From Rhizomucor pusillus (taxonomy: Eukaryota; Mucoromycota; Mucoromycetes; Mucorales; Lichtheimiaceae), in NCBI GenBank assembly GCA_900175165.2, contig FWWN02000285.1, positions 3,953 through 67,952 of the forward strand: DNA of 64,000 bases. The letters run 5' to 3'. The notes below the pieces were generated by a model. That model was not told the origin of the DNA, ran no database searches, and saw only the letters and a program-made list of their open reading frames with translations. Every line of letters starts with the position of its first letter. Positions within the stretch are counted from its first letter, which is position 1. Of the stretch, positions 44,555 through 56,259 are shown one piece after another. The translations under genes and the position numbers were made by a program.

Positions 44555-44931
44555 CTTTAGTGTTTGGAGGAGACGGTCGATGCAAAGACGGGCTGCGTGC
44601 GTCCAAGATGGGGGGGAGCGATCGTCTCGAGGCGGACAAGCAATAAAATGTTGCAGATAAATGGGCGGGTACACTTTTCCGAGGAAGGAGGAGGGCTGCG
44701 TCTTTCCTTTTTGGAAACGCTTCCAGATTCAGAGAAGAGCAAGAAATCTTTTCATTCGGTTGTGGCCATTATGACACACAATTTAAATGGACTTGCATAT
44801 ACGAATTTCTTGTTATTATCGCATTGAGTTCGGTGAGTTGGAGGAAGGAGACAAGTCGAGGGTAGTGAAAAACAAAGCAGAGATAGCGACATGAATGAAG
44901 GTATATATGTACAGAATATTTTGTTGTAGGA
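44555..44931. other. Intergenic spacer
   Basis: Contains the presumed promoter of the fucosyltransferase-like gene and the 3' end of the 2H phosphoesterase gene, both on the minus strand. No gene is seen. Confidence 0.5.
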
Positions 44932-45991
44932 CTATGAATTAGACGGCTGCTCGGCAGGCTCGATGGACATATCAGGTGCGGTCATGGCTACGATAGTGTC
45001 GATGAGTCTATCTACAGCAATGTATGTCACAAGACCAAGTTACCTCTTTTGTACAGTTCGTTAATGTAATACTTTAGCCCGAGATGAGGTCTTTGCTCGC
45101 ATTGCTGGATAAGCCTACTAAAGAATTGCCAATCTTGGGTAAAGTGGTGTGCGAGTTCGACCAGCCGCTGCAGCTCCCAATCCTCTCCCTGACCGTTCAA
45201 AATCAAAAGCGTTGCAAGCCCCTTGTCCACATCGTGGACATCTTTAGGCATGAAGCCGACTGTGATATGGAAGAATGGCGTTGGTGTCAGTCCCAGTTTT
45301 GCGCGGATACCCTGGCCATATGGCCAGTACACGACGTGGAAGAATGCCTCGCTCTCCTGATCACGAACTCGACCAAGTCCAAGGTCCAGCGGTAGTTCCC
45401 AGGACTGCGCATCGCCCATCATTTCCATAATATGCGACATCAGCGTCGCCTTCTTTTTATGGCTTTCGATATCTTGCAGGGGAGGATACGTTCGCACAAG
45501 CTGCTTCAACTCAGGAGGGCTGATAAACGTCATGTGAAAATGTTGCCCGCCTTCCTGTTGTCTAAGGCTCTTTTCCTTCTTTGAAATCCTGGCTGAATCG
45601 CGTTCGTCCTTGTTCCGTCGATACTCTGCTGGTACATGCTGCTCCGTGCTCTGTTGACCGATGCTCTGGATCAAGCTACCTTCGATGGAAATGTAGCCAC
45701 CGCGAAATCTGAGACCAATCAGATCGTACATGGTCGCTAAAGACAAAGCAAGCGGTTGTCCGTTAGGTACCCGCATAGCTGACTTTTTGTTAACAAGGCC
45801 AGTGGCGCATGACGCAAAGTGACGAACAATGAATAATGCGAGATAAGTAGTATTAGCCTTAACAGGATCCTCCAATATGTTTGTAACCATTGTCTGTCGC
45901 TAGTCGTGAGGTGGTTTTGATGCGATTTACCATTGTCTGTATACAGCGCCTGTTCTAATGCGGTCAATGCTGACTTGCTAGGAATAAACAT
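44932..45991 (-). CDS. 2H phosphoesterase-like protein (Swiss-Army-Knife type)
   Basis: The main exon (to about 45056) contains two H-x-T-x motifs, HFHMTFISPPE and FFHITVGF, about 110 residues apart. These are the two catalytic His-Thr pairs of the 2H phosphoesterase fold, which works on cyclic phosphates or RNA ends. The intervening part (WELPLDLGLGRVRDQESEAF, FHVVYWPYGQGIRAKLGL) suits the fungal SAK-2H branch linked to RNA repair. A last small exon adds DRLIDTIVAMTAPDMSIEP. The N-terminus is uncertain. The ATG at 45991 (MFIPSKSALTALEQALYTDN) needs a roughly 148-nt intron to join in frame at AMRVPNGQPLAL, while an in-frame ATG at 45890 needs none. Substrate unknown. Confidence 0.65.
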
Positions 45992-46214
45992 TCGATGCAG
46001 TACTGCTAGGTTTCATACCAATACTCGTTCATTTCGTTCTAGCCATGTAGCATACACATGGAAATTTTCATCTCTCTGGTATTAATCTTTTGAGGACAAA
46101 CATTGTTCAAGAAAGAGTGGAAGGGCGCTCAATTTGGTTGGAGCTGAATCTCGCGGGTGGCCACAGCGTCGTCCTAAGTTTCAAGAGCGCAAAGGACCTC
46201 CAAAGCTGCGTTTC

Positions 46215-46991
46215 ATGTCCACTGACCCGCTAGCAACATGCGTCGCTTCCAAGATCACTGCCATGCTCGCCCGACTGGAGAAGCAGCTCTTGCAACTAGG
46301 GTAAAGCCGAAACTTGTTGCTCGTACTCAACATACACATTAGTAACGAAGCAGTACACACTAGACAAGAACAGCTTATACTGAATGAATCACTGGCGGCT
46401 GCAAATGACCAGTCCCTGGATAGGACAGATATAGCCGAACTTAGGGAGCTGGCAAGTTGACTTGCTTTGATATATATATACGACACTATCTTCATATTTT
46501 TATTAACAAAGGGATGTATTATGCTCAAACAGATGTCTAAAGTATCGGCATATCACATGAAGCTACTGTCGCTGCGTTCAACAATGTCGATGCTGTCTGC
46601 GCGGTCTGGGCAACTTCAAAGACGTGCAGAAAAACTGAAATCAGCAAAAATGCAATACCTCGCCCAAGTCGATACCATACGAAAATCTGAGCAGGCACTT
46701 GATCAGACCATTGCAGCCCGGATAGCTGTACCTCAAAGAACAACACTTGGCACAAACAGCAGCGGTACGAGCACTAGCAGCAGAAGCGGATCGCCAAGAC
46801 CTTCACCCTCCTCCACAACAATGAAACCGCAATCCTCGGAACCAACACCAGCAGCACCGTCGCCTACAGAGCCTGTCGTGGTAGTCTCGAAAAAGATTAA
46901 AAAGAAGAAACCAAAGGCCAGGCAGGCCAAAATCGCAGAAGATGACGACACAGAGAGATGGAAACCAAAGAGATCTGGCACGCCATCCTAG
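46215..46991 (+). CDS. Coiled-coil protein, pallidin-like (BLOC-1 subunit 6 candidate)
   Basis: Three exons. Exon 1 is MSTDPLATCVASKITAMLAR ... KQLLQLG. Exon 2 is NEAVHTRQEQLILNESLAAA ... DIAELREL. Exon 3, after a GC-AG intron (46452-46511), is GCIMLKQMSKVSAYHMKLLS, LRSTMSMLSARSGQLQRRAE, KLKSAK. The spacing 'AEAK.YH.KL..IR..M..L..[RK]...L..RA.KL' matches pallidin, a subunit of the endosomal BLOC-1 complex. After the coiled coil comes a Ser/Pro/Thr-rich tail and a Lys-rich cluster (KKIKKKKPKARQAK), so the C-terminus is basic. The family call rests on that one helix and should be treated as tentative. Confidence 0.5.
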
Positions 46992-48042
46992 ATTCTCGCT
47001 ACACTGCTTTTCTATGTCATCAAATCACAGTAATATTTGTATAAACAATTTGAAATCTGCAGATAATGGAGTATTCATGCTTGCAAGGCAACAACGACAA
47101 ACTCGAAAGGTGCTTGCCCTGAAGTTGATTCCAAATGACAAAGGGATCACGTAATTTTGAGCTCTTTGCATGACGCTCTTACTGAACATGTGAAAATGTC
47201 TGCGTGATCTGATATATTAAAATATCACCCACGCGCGGGAAGTTTTGAGACCATGAGGAGCACATTTAAAGTTGCAAATAGAGTTTCATCTACCTGTCTG
47301 GACTCATCATAAAAAGACAATTTTGTAGGTGGTATAATGTGTATCGAATTCATAGCACGCTCGATGCACAAAGCATGCAATGCTCCTGTCTTTTGCGTGA
47401 ATGCCTCGCTCATTCAACACTTTCCATAATTGGCACTTTTCGTTCTTTTCGGGTCGAGTGTGAAAAGATTTTGTGGCGCAAACTGTCCTTGTTCTTTGAC
47501 AGGCGGAGAAAAGGCAAGTATGGCAATTGGATCTGGATAAGAAACGAGGAGAACAAGACGACGATATTGCCCCGAATGGATGATTTTTAGCAACGTCGCA
47601 GTGAGCGATTGAAAGAGATAAAAAAAAGGTTCCGGATCGCTGAAAGGGAAAAAAGGTTCAGCGATTGCAGCACAATTTAAACACACGACAGGATGCCTGA
47701 GATGCTGCTGAGCAATGGACGTTTCTTATTGTAGAAACTGTACAGGATAAAGACGGATAGGGCGATTGCCACGCTTTAGTCAACAGTTACACAAAACCAA
47801 GAGGATCTCACAAATTGCAAACCAAAATTCTGCAAGAGGGAATTTGATTCGCTTAGCTGGTGATGTAGTCTCGTAACACAAAGATATCACTTGAGCCGGG
47901 CAAAATCGTTTCCCCGTTGCCACCATTTCCATAGTGGAAAAAAGAAAATGCTGTAAGCAGCCCATGGCAGTTGTTTCTGCCCAATCTATTCCTGTGAGTC
48001 ACAATACTGGCGGGGATCGCCTGTGCGTACCAATCATTGGAG
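46992..48042. other. Intergenic region
   Basis: About 1 kb between the pallidin-like gene and the transcription-factor gene. Frames up to 90 codons show no conserved motif. Presumably holds the upstream control region of the transcription-factor gene. Confidence 0.5.
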
Positions 48043-50706
48043 ATGGCTTATCCCGCTAAACTGCGCGGCAACGCTAGCAACCTTAAAACGTATATGGTAG
48101 GTCTGTCCTTTTCTGCTTTGGTTTGAACCTAGCTGACTTTCCAACCCTTCCCCCTCTCCTCTCTCTTTCACTCTTCTGTCTGTCCCTCCTCTCTTCCACA
48201 CACAAAATTTTCCTTTACTCCGTCACTTTGCAGTTGTGCCTTTATGCTTCTACAGGATATGGGTTCGATGGCTAAACATCATGGCACATCACAGAGCACG
48301 ACCACGAGATCATCCAGCAAACGGGCAAAGCAGCATCACCATCCATCCTCGTCATCTTCTTCGTCTGAAGCACGGTCAGCAGCCAGAGAAAAGAAATCAC
48401 AACAGGATGATTACGAGGCCCTGCAGATAACGTTTTACGAGATCGAGTCTTGGATCGAAAAGACAACGCCTGTGCTGGCGAGAATGACAAAGGAGCTCGA
48501 CAAGGCATCGCGGCAATTTCGGAAAAAGCGCAACGATGACGAGAAACATCACAAGGACGAGCGGTCTTCTTCCACCTCATCAACTGCGGCATCTCAAATT
48601 CCGCCACGATTGTTTGATTCATTATCGTTGCCCAAAGAGACTCAAACCGACAAATCAATGCAGTGGACGCTATCTTTTCAACCAGGCAACTCTCTGCGCC
48701 TCGAGACAAACATCACCTCCATCGAGCAGCTTGTCGAGGCTGTCCGCAAAATTCGTCTCTTGACTGAAGATCCAAATAGCACATCTGCTGCGAGTTCAAA
48801 GGAAAAAGAGCAGGAAGAAGATGAAGAAGCGGAAGCAGAGGCAGAAGAAGCTGCAACTGCTGCTGGTGGCGATGAGTCATCTACATCAGTGTCTATCTGG
48901 GTAGACCCGCTAGAGACTGATCCTGCAACAGAGTACTGGCACGTTGCTATCGGCCGTCGACCACAAACTTGCCTCGAAAACTACAAGCACTGCGAAATGA
49001 ATCTTTCTCGTCTCACTGAGGATGTGTCCCCAAGCGTGCTTAATTACATCTGTCAAGTATATTGGGACTGTCTACACCCCAAGTTTTCATGCGACTGGTA
49101 CACGTTTTGGGATAGATCAGGCGACCCCAAGCGGAATCAAGTGTGTATTGATTCTGGACTCGCCATCGTTTTTCTTCACGTTATTCGCCACGACAAGAAT
49201 GCTTGCGCTAACGCTCTCGACATCGCATATTACTATTACGATCGCGCTCGCGAAGCACTCATGGATTACTTTGATAGTCCTGACTGCGCTACCCTCGAAA
49301 CTTTGATGAACCTTGCCATGTTCTGTACCGTGTGCAAAAGACATTCTCAGGCACGAACTTACATCAGTCTGGCTTTTCGCATGATGTCTGAAATGGGCAT
49401 GCACCAGCGCTCCCAGCTACCCGCTGACCGTGTACTCCGGAAAAAATATCTAAAACTATTTATGGTCCTTTACTACAACGATGTCACTGCTAGCATCTAC
49501 TCTGGTGAACCTTCTTTGATCATGGACAGCGAGTGCGACATTGACTTCTACGAGATCATCGAGCTTAACAAGATCCTGTATGCAAACGGAGAAGGCGGAT
49601 GTAACGATAACATGGTTGTCAAGGAGACCTACTTTACGCACTCTCTCGAGTTGGCCCGAATAGGCAAGCGGACAGCGATGCTGGTGCGCGATTACGATCA
49701 GCAGCAGCTACGGTATCACCACACTGGAGAACTACCTTTGCGATGGGCAAAGAAGGTGCAGGCCATCGAACTGGCTCTATCGCAATGGTTCGACCGATTG
49801 CCAGACTATTATCGAGTGGATCCACAGCTTGAATACAATACGTCTGAAGATAAGATGCAGCAGCGGGCCCGGCATCCAATGCCGCCAGACACGTTGCAGG
49901 AGCAGTCAGGATTGCTGCTGATGTTGCAATATCAGACACAGTGGATCTTGTTGCACAAGACGTTCCTATCACCTAGCAAATCAGTTTCACCATTTACACC
50001 GCCCCTTGATACACCCACAAGTCCCTCTTCACCTTTACATCCACCATTGCCTCAACAACGCACAGAACGCTCGCATGCCATTTGCACCGATGCATCGAAC
50101 CGCATTGTCGCCATAGCTGAAAAGATCACCAAACAGTTTGGATGGTGTGTCTGTCAACAATTTGTTAACTGCATCTATCACGCATCCACCATTTACTGCC
50201 GAAATACTCTCATCAAGGATGAAGCAACTAGACAGCATGCAAAGGCTATGATTTATCGCATCATTCGAGTGCTGGCTTCGACCAGCGTCAACTATCAGGG
50301 TCTGCCTACGGACTTGACGGCATGCCTGAATGAATTTCTTGCAGACCATGGCATGCAAACTGCCGGTGAAGGTGACACAGGGGATGATGAGGACAGCAAA
50401 CTGCTTCTTGACTGTGTATTCTCCCATGTATCGCAATCCAGCTGCGCATACGACCTGCTGAGCGGGTTTAATGATACCCTTGCCAACTCACCTGCAATGT
50501 ACCGCCAAAACATTTCCCAACACCATCCACAGCAATTGGCTTCTTCCTCTTCTTTGTCTCCTAAACGTGACGTCAACAACAAGATGCAAGACGTCAGGCC
50601 GTCGACGACGTCAACAACGACATACCCAGCCGACAATGATTTCGCGTCTGATTCAAGGAGCTGGACTGGTGTGCGACCTTGCAGGGCCGGTCAAGCCAAA
50701 TGCTAA
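48043..50706 (+). CDS. Fungal-type transcription factor (Fungal_trans middle region)
   Basis: The best model begins at the ATG at 48043 (MAYPAKLRGNASNLKTYM), removes a pyrimidine-rich intron to the AG before 48258, and continues DMGSMAKHHGTSQSTTTRSS. The long exon is then open to 50706. Residues about 260-560 form the Fungal_trans helical region of Zn-cluster regulators: NYICQVYWDCLHPKFSCDWY, LETLMNLAMFCTVCKRHSQA, RTYISLAFRMMSEMGMHQRS, KKYLKLFMVLYYNDVTASIY, GEPSLI. Acidic and Ser-rich runs occur near residues 180-210. No six-Cys Zn(II)2 cluster is visible, either in the N-terminus or in the 1 kb upstream. It may therefore act without its own zinc-cluster DNA-binding domain. Tail is Ser/Thr-rich. 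Target genes are unknown. Confidence 0.8.
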
Positions 50707-51606
50707 TCAAGGAAGCAAAAGAGACAGAGATTTATTTTTTTTTCTTTTATCGCATGTACATAAGTAGTGCTCTTCTTGTTATTCAATGTTATTGCTTTTC
50801 TTCTTCCTTTTCTTTTATTTTCTTTATAAAGTTCTTTTTTGCTCACAAATATCTCTAATCTAATCTTGTTTGAATTGCTGTCAAAGCCCGTAGGGTGCAC
50901 AAGGTGGTTTCTTTATGCCCGAAAAAAGTAGTTCGATCTGCAACATCGCGAAATAAACGGACAATTAACTAATAAGCCTCAAAACTAGTCTAAAAGTGGA
51001 GTTCAAAGAAACCGACAAACGGCTGCTGTTTCCGGTGACAGGAACAGGAATCACAAAAAAGGTACCACAATTAATGGTAATGCAAACAATGCAAATTAAT
51101 GGTAGGTTATAGCTGTGTAAGGACATAGCTGCTTGATGGGAAATCATGACAGAAATAAAGCACGGCAACTGCCTTTTCGGGTGGGAGGCAAAAATGCCTT
51201 TACCGATCGGGAAAGGAACCCTTTCTTTCCTTCGCCCCGCAGCAGCAACTCCCCGCAACCCGTTACCCGCAGGCAAGCCCGCTGCCACCCGCCCGTCTTT
51301 CTTTTCTTTTCCTCTCCCCTTCCTTCCTCCCTTCCTCTCTTCCTCTACGTCACTTTCTTCTTCTTCCGCTTCCTCCTCTTCCTCCTCTTCCGCCGCTCTC
51401 TTGCCAACTGCACGAAACTGTTTCATAGTCAACCAGGCATACGCACGGGAGAACTCCACTCGAAACAAACACAGCCTTCCAGCCGGCCGACCGTCACTCT
51501 CTCTACTCTTCGCAATGTCCTCGGCCAGTTTCACTCAGTTCAGATTTCCAGGTACCAATGACGACGCTGCAACAGACCAAAAGAAGGCGACCAAGCTGTA
51601 TTGACG
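50707..51606. other. Upstream region of the GSK3 gene
   Basis: About 0.9 kb. The stretch 51290-51410 is strongly CT-rich, typical of fungal 5' leaders. A small frame starting at 51514 (MSSASFTQFRFPG) meets a GT donor but cannot be joined in frame with certainty. No separate gene is seen. Confidence 0.45.
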
Positions 51607-53085
51607 ATGCACAAAGTAGGAGGCGAGTCTGACGTGCAGAGGATAATACGCGTGGCAGCAAAAGACGGTAAAACAGGCGAGGATATCCAGCTCCAGTACA
51701 CGAACCACAAAGTTATTGGGCATGGGTCCTTTGGCGTCGTATATCAGGCCAAGCTGGCTCCCACCGGCGAAGATGCAGCTATCAAAAAGGTCTTGCAGGA
51801 CAAGAGATTCAAGGTACTTACACATATAGCAGCAGCGGCGGCGGCGTTGACAGCCCGAGGATGAGGACGACGAGAACGAGAGACTCAACTTGTTTCTTGT
51901 TGTTGTTACATATAGAATCGAGAGCTGCAGATAATGAAGGTCATGAATCATCCAAATATTTGTGGGCTCAAGGCGTACTTTTACACACAGGGCGAGACAA
52001 AGGTATGCCCCCATAGAGAGAGAGAGATGAGGCGGTACAAAAATAGCATACTCACGCGGCCGTGATTGGTTCTACAACATACTGACAAAAAAGAAGGACG
52101 AAGTCTACCTCAATATTGTCATGGAATATGTACCAGAGACAGTATATCGCATATCACGGCACTACGCCAAAGTGAGGCAGCCTATACCAATGTTACTCAT
52201 CAAATTGTACATGTATCAACTATTCCGAGCACTTGCGTATTCACATTCTCTTGGGATTTGCCATAGGGATATTACGCCTCAAAATCTGCTTGCGAGTCCC
52301 GTGACAGGCGTACTTAAAGTATGCGATTTCGGAAGGTAAACCGCGAATTGATAAGCAGTTAGTTTACTTGATAAGAGGCTTAGTATTGCTCGTCGTCAGC
52401 GCAAAAATCCTTGTAGCCGGCGAACCCAATGTATCATACATCTGCTCCCGGTATTACCGGGCCCCTGAACTCATATTTGGTGCCACTGTTTACACAACTA
52501 GTATTGATTTATGGTCAGCCGGATGTGTCATGAGCGAATTCCTGCTGGGTACACCACTCTTTCCAGGTGAAAGCGGTGTCGACCAGCTAGTGGAAATCAT
52601 CAAGGTCCTTGGAACGCCTTCCAGGGAGCAAATCGCCAAAATGAACCCGAGCTATGTCGATCACAAGTTCCCTCAAATCAAACCACATCCCTTCTCCAAG
52701 GTACGTAACATTCAGATCGTCAACTTTTTCGCCAAGATAAAATCGCTGAAATGATACCATTTGCAAGGTCTTTCGATCTAGAGTAAACCCTGATGCAATC
52801 GACTTGATTTCACGCTTATTAGACTATGACCCTCAAGCACGTTTATCTTCCATTGAAGCGCTGGTTCATCCCTTCTTTGATGAACTACGAAACCCAGAGA
52901 CAAGACTACCTAACGGCCGCGAGTTGCCACCGTTGTTTAATTTCACTGAGCAGGAATTGTCACTGCGTCCGGATCTCATCCATAAGCTTGTTCCAGCCCA
53001 TTCTTACCCCGAGCTTCTGCAAAGAGGCATTGATGTACACTCTTTTACGCCCATTCCATTAGAAAAATTGCAACCAATGGATTAA
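51607..53085 (+). CDS. Glycogen synthase kinase 3 family protein kinase
   Basis: Five or more exons. The first ATG that fits is 51607 ([20 protein letters not shown]), followed by [19 protein letters not shown] with the Gly-rich loop, and [13 protein letters not shown] with the ATP-anchoring Lys. Later exons hold [38 protein letters not shown], the catalytic loop [16 protein letters not shown] (assembled across an intron), then [20 protein letters not shown] with the activating Tyr and the GSK3 hallmark [20 protein letters not shown]. The C-terminus reads [20 protein letters not shown]. In the catalytic loop the usual HRDIK reads HRDIT (codon ACG at 52274-52276). All else matches an active GSK3. 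Confidence 0.92.
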
Positions 53086-53177
53086 AACGCCCTTGTAAAC
53101 TCTGCAGCTGGCTGCAAGCTGAGTTGTCTGCGTTTTTTTCCCTCCCTGTTTCGTCTTTACGTTTCCTTGACATTCCA

Positions 53178-55536
53178 ATGTGGCGATCTCTCGCTCGAAG
53201 TGTACCACGGCAGATCGCACGTCGATCGCCCACAGTCCGCGTCGCAGCACGCCCGATGACGGCAGCAGCAGCAGCAGCCAGCCAGCGGCTGCGGTCGCGT
53301 CGTTCTATGTGGACCGCTTCTGCGCTTACAGCTGCGACTAGCGCGCTGGCAGCAGTCGGCGTTGGATCGACCGTTTATGCATTAGAAAACAACAACGGTA
53401 ACCACGAACCAGACAGAGCGAGGAGGATTTGCATTAACGTGATTTTAACGCCTGTATTGTTATCAACAACAGCGATTGGCGACGAGTTATGCCAGGCAAT
53501 TGTGCAGAACGACTTTCGGCGGCTGAAAAAGTAAAGTTTAAAGGGGGTCGCCCGGCATATGCATATGCAGAATTGTCGATAATTAACACATGTTTGCATG
53601 AAATGAACAGATTAGCAGAGGATCCCAATTTCAGTCCAAACGTCTACCATCGCTACGGATGGACTCCCCTTGTAAGTTTCTGGCAGCTAATATATGTAGG
53701 CAATTTCTATTGCTAACAATATGTCTCTCCCCTTTCTAGCAAGTCGCTGTCATTCAAGATAACGAGGCGATGGTCAAATTCCTGCTCGAAAAGGGCGCTG
53801 ACCCGAATCTCGAAGACCACTACTATCCACGTTCTCACCAAGCCGCGAACGTACGCCAGATTGACTTTTCAGAGGACCTACTGCCGTATCGAGACTACCG
53901 CGAATACACCGCGCTGCACTATGCGGTGATTATCTGCAACCCCAACATTGTCAAGCTCCTGCTGGATCACATGGCCGATCCTCTCAAACGCAACTCGCAC
54001 GGACTGACACCGCGCGAGTACCTGTATTACGTGGAACGCTTCACGGGCGAGCAGAATATCGAAATCGAGGGTCTGTTACGCGCCAAAGAAAAGTCGTACC
54101 CTGCAGACAAGGCAGCGCATGATGAACGGCAACGGAAAGCGCAGCTGCAACGTGAAAAGGAGTACCGCAAAAAACATCCTCTCGAGGATGCACTCAAGGC
54201 ACGCATTGTTGGGCAGCTCGGACCCATTCACGCACTCGCCAGTGCTATTCGTCGTAAACAGAACGGATGGCACGATGAAGACCACCCGCTCGTCTTTCTC
54301 TTCTGCGGTTCCTCCGGTGTTGGTAAAACTGAACTTGCAAAAGGTAACAAAATGCAGCAGTAAACTGTATAATGCATCTTTTAATACTTTGTCCCCTGAA
54401 AAATTAGCACTGGCTGGATACTTGCATGGAAAAAGCATGGATAAAGGATTCATCCGTATAGACATGAGCGAATTCCAACACAAGGTAAGACCAAAGTTGT
54501 TAAATATATAATGACACCGGGAACTAACATCGTTTTTGACATAGCACGATGTCTCACGGTTCATTGGCTCTCCACCGGGCTATGTTGTAAGTTCTCAAGC
54601 GTCATACCTTTTGACGTGGATATGATTCGTAATTGACTCCCCGGACAGGGTTACGATGAAGGCGGTCAATTGACAGAGAAACTTAAAGAATGTAAGCATA
54701 CATACAAAGATAAATTCGAACAAAGCTCTCTGACGTGACATATTCCGTTGCTAGGTCCCAATGCTGTGGTGTTGCTGGATGAGGTTGAAAAGGCGCATCC
54801 GGACGTGCTGACGATTATGCTCCAGCTGTTTGATGAAGGACGTATCACGGATGGAAAGGGAACAACGGTTGAATGCAAGGATGCGATTTTCATCATGACA
54901 TCCAACCTTGCGCAGCACGAGATAGCCGATGAAGCCGAACTGCTACGTCTTGAAGCGTCAGTGACAAGCGATGCGCAGACAACGGGGGTAGCCACACCTA
55001 TCCAGACAAAGCAGCAGCAAGAAGAGCAAGAGGACGAGGAGCAAGAACTGATCGACGATGGCCATATATCGCTTTCACGTCAGTTTATTGAAAAGACCAT
55101 CTATCCGATTTTGTATGAACATTTCCGACGCGACGAGTTCCTTGGCCGTATCAACGAAGTGCTATTCTTTTTACCATTCAGCGAAGAAGAGTTGCGAGAA
55201 ATTACGGCGCGCGAACTGAGACGGTGGGCAGAAAAGGCACGCACCCGCCACGGTATTACAATGACGTGGGACCCTGACGTTGTGGATGTGCTTGCGGAGG
55301 GATACAATATCCGGTACGGCGCCCGAAGCATCAAGTATGAAGTCGAACGCAAAGTAGTGAATTTAATCGCCAAGGCAAACGAGAACGATGATGTGATGGA
55401 TGGTGGACGAGTGCATGTTGTGGTCGACAAGACAACTGGTAAGAAGCGTCGACTGTGTAAACTAGAAATTACAGAACGTGGTGGCGAGAAGCCAAGCAGC
55501 GGCGGCAGCGGCGGAGGTTGGTTTGGCAAAAAGTAA
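53178..55536 (+). CDS. Mitochondrial ankyrin-AAA+ chaperone, CLPB/SKD3 type
   Basis: AAA+ disaggregase-like protein. The N-terminus (MWRSLARSVPRQIARRSPTV) is rich in Arg and Ala with no acidic residues, like a mitochondrial presequence. A hydrophobic helix follows (ALTAATSALAAVGVGSTVYA). Next are ankyrin-type repeats: WTPLQVAVIQDNEAMVKFLL, EKGADPNLED, EYTALHYAVIICNPNIVKLL. Then comes a charged helix and one AAA+ domain of the ClpB D2 type: Walker A GSSGVGKTELAK, FIRIDMSEFQ, the pore loop GYVGYDEGGQLTEKL, Walker B AVVLLDEVEKAHPD, sensor region IFIMTSNLAQHEIA, and the C-terminal D2-small domain (RYGARSIKYEVERKVVN). The first AAA+ domain and coiled middle domain of Hsp104/Hsp78 are absent. The order ankyrin-AAA+ is that of animal CLPB/SKD3. 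Ends GGSGGGWFGKK. Confidence 0.9.
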
Positions 55537-55610
55537 AAAACACATCCCTGCCAGCCGGTGGCAAATAAAAAGTTTCTTTCTTCCCTTTTGAAACACACAC
55601 ACACATACCA

Positions 55611-55814
55611 ATGTCGTTGCTTTCACAATTCTCCCGGGCGTTCCTTCCTCAATTCAGAACGGCGCAGCAACCGTTCGCCATGCAATTCATTCGCACCATG
55701 AAGGTTCGAGCATCGGTAAAGAAACTCTGCGATGGATGCACTACTGTTCGACGACGGGGAAAACTGTACGTTGTTTGCAACAAGAACAAGAAGCACAAGC
55801 AGCGACAAGGATAA
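55611..55814 (+). CDS. Mitochondrial large-subunit ribosomal protein bL36m
   Basis: Intronless 67-codon gene. The first about 29 residues ([20 protein letters not shown]) form a mitochondrial presequence. The mature part begins [20 protein letters not shown] and ends [14 protein letters not shown], the bL36 zinc ribbon with Cys, Cys, Cys and His in place. The protein completes the mitoribosome 54S subunit near the GTPase centre. It starts 75 bp after the stop of the ankyrin-ClpB gene, on the same strand. Confidence 0.95.
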   Translation: MSLLSQFSRAFLPQFRTAQQPFAMQFIRTMKVRASVKKLCDGCTTVRRRGKLYVVCNKNKKHKQRQG

Positions 55815-56259
55815 GTGCAGACACATTGTTTTCGTACATATAAAAACGGCAACAGCAACAGCAACTATACTGTACCTACGACGATTGCCCCCCGCCCCCC
55901 GCCACCAGTCAAATTTCTTCAGCTGTCAATAGTCTTAACCCATTTCTGTCTCTATTATCCTTTGATATAAAGCCCCACACTTGTTTACATTCGACGCATA
56001 GACATACTTGCATCTTTTCAGTTGTTGATCTAGGCTTGAGTGGATTGGTGTGAATTCTCTAATGTTTTGTAAATTATCGCAATGCTTTGACATCAAAATG
56101 CAGTCTAATTCACATATACATATTCGGCCTCTCTGCATAATCATTTTACAACGTTTTCGTAAAGCTTTGCAAACCGATGCCGCTGATAACTGCGTGATAT
56201 TCATGACTATTTCGTCCCATGTTAGTCGCATATTTGAATTTCCATCATGATTGATAAAC
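55815..56259. other. 3' intergenic region
   Basis: Between the bL36m stop and the WDR6 stop, which converge. A minus frame of 127 codons crosses it but has no motif and continues past the WDR6 stop in another frame. Nothing recognised. Confidence 0.5.

Noticed and set aside
50880..50960. Possible tRNA (gtagttcgatctgc resembles a T-loop)
   Set aside because: No matching acceptor, D or anticodon stems could be formed.
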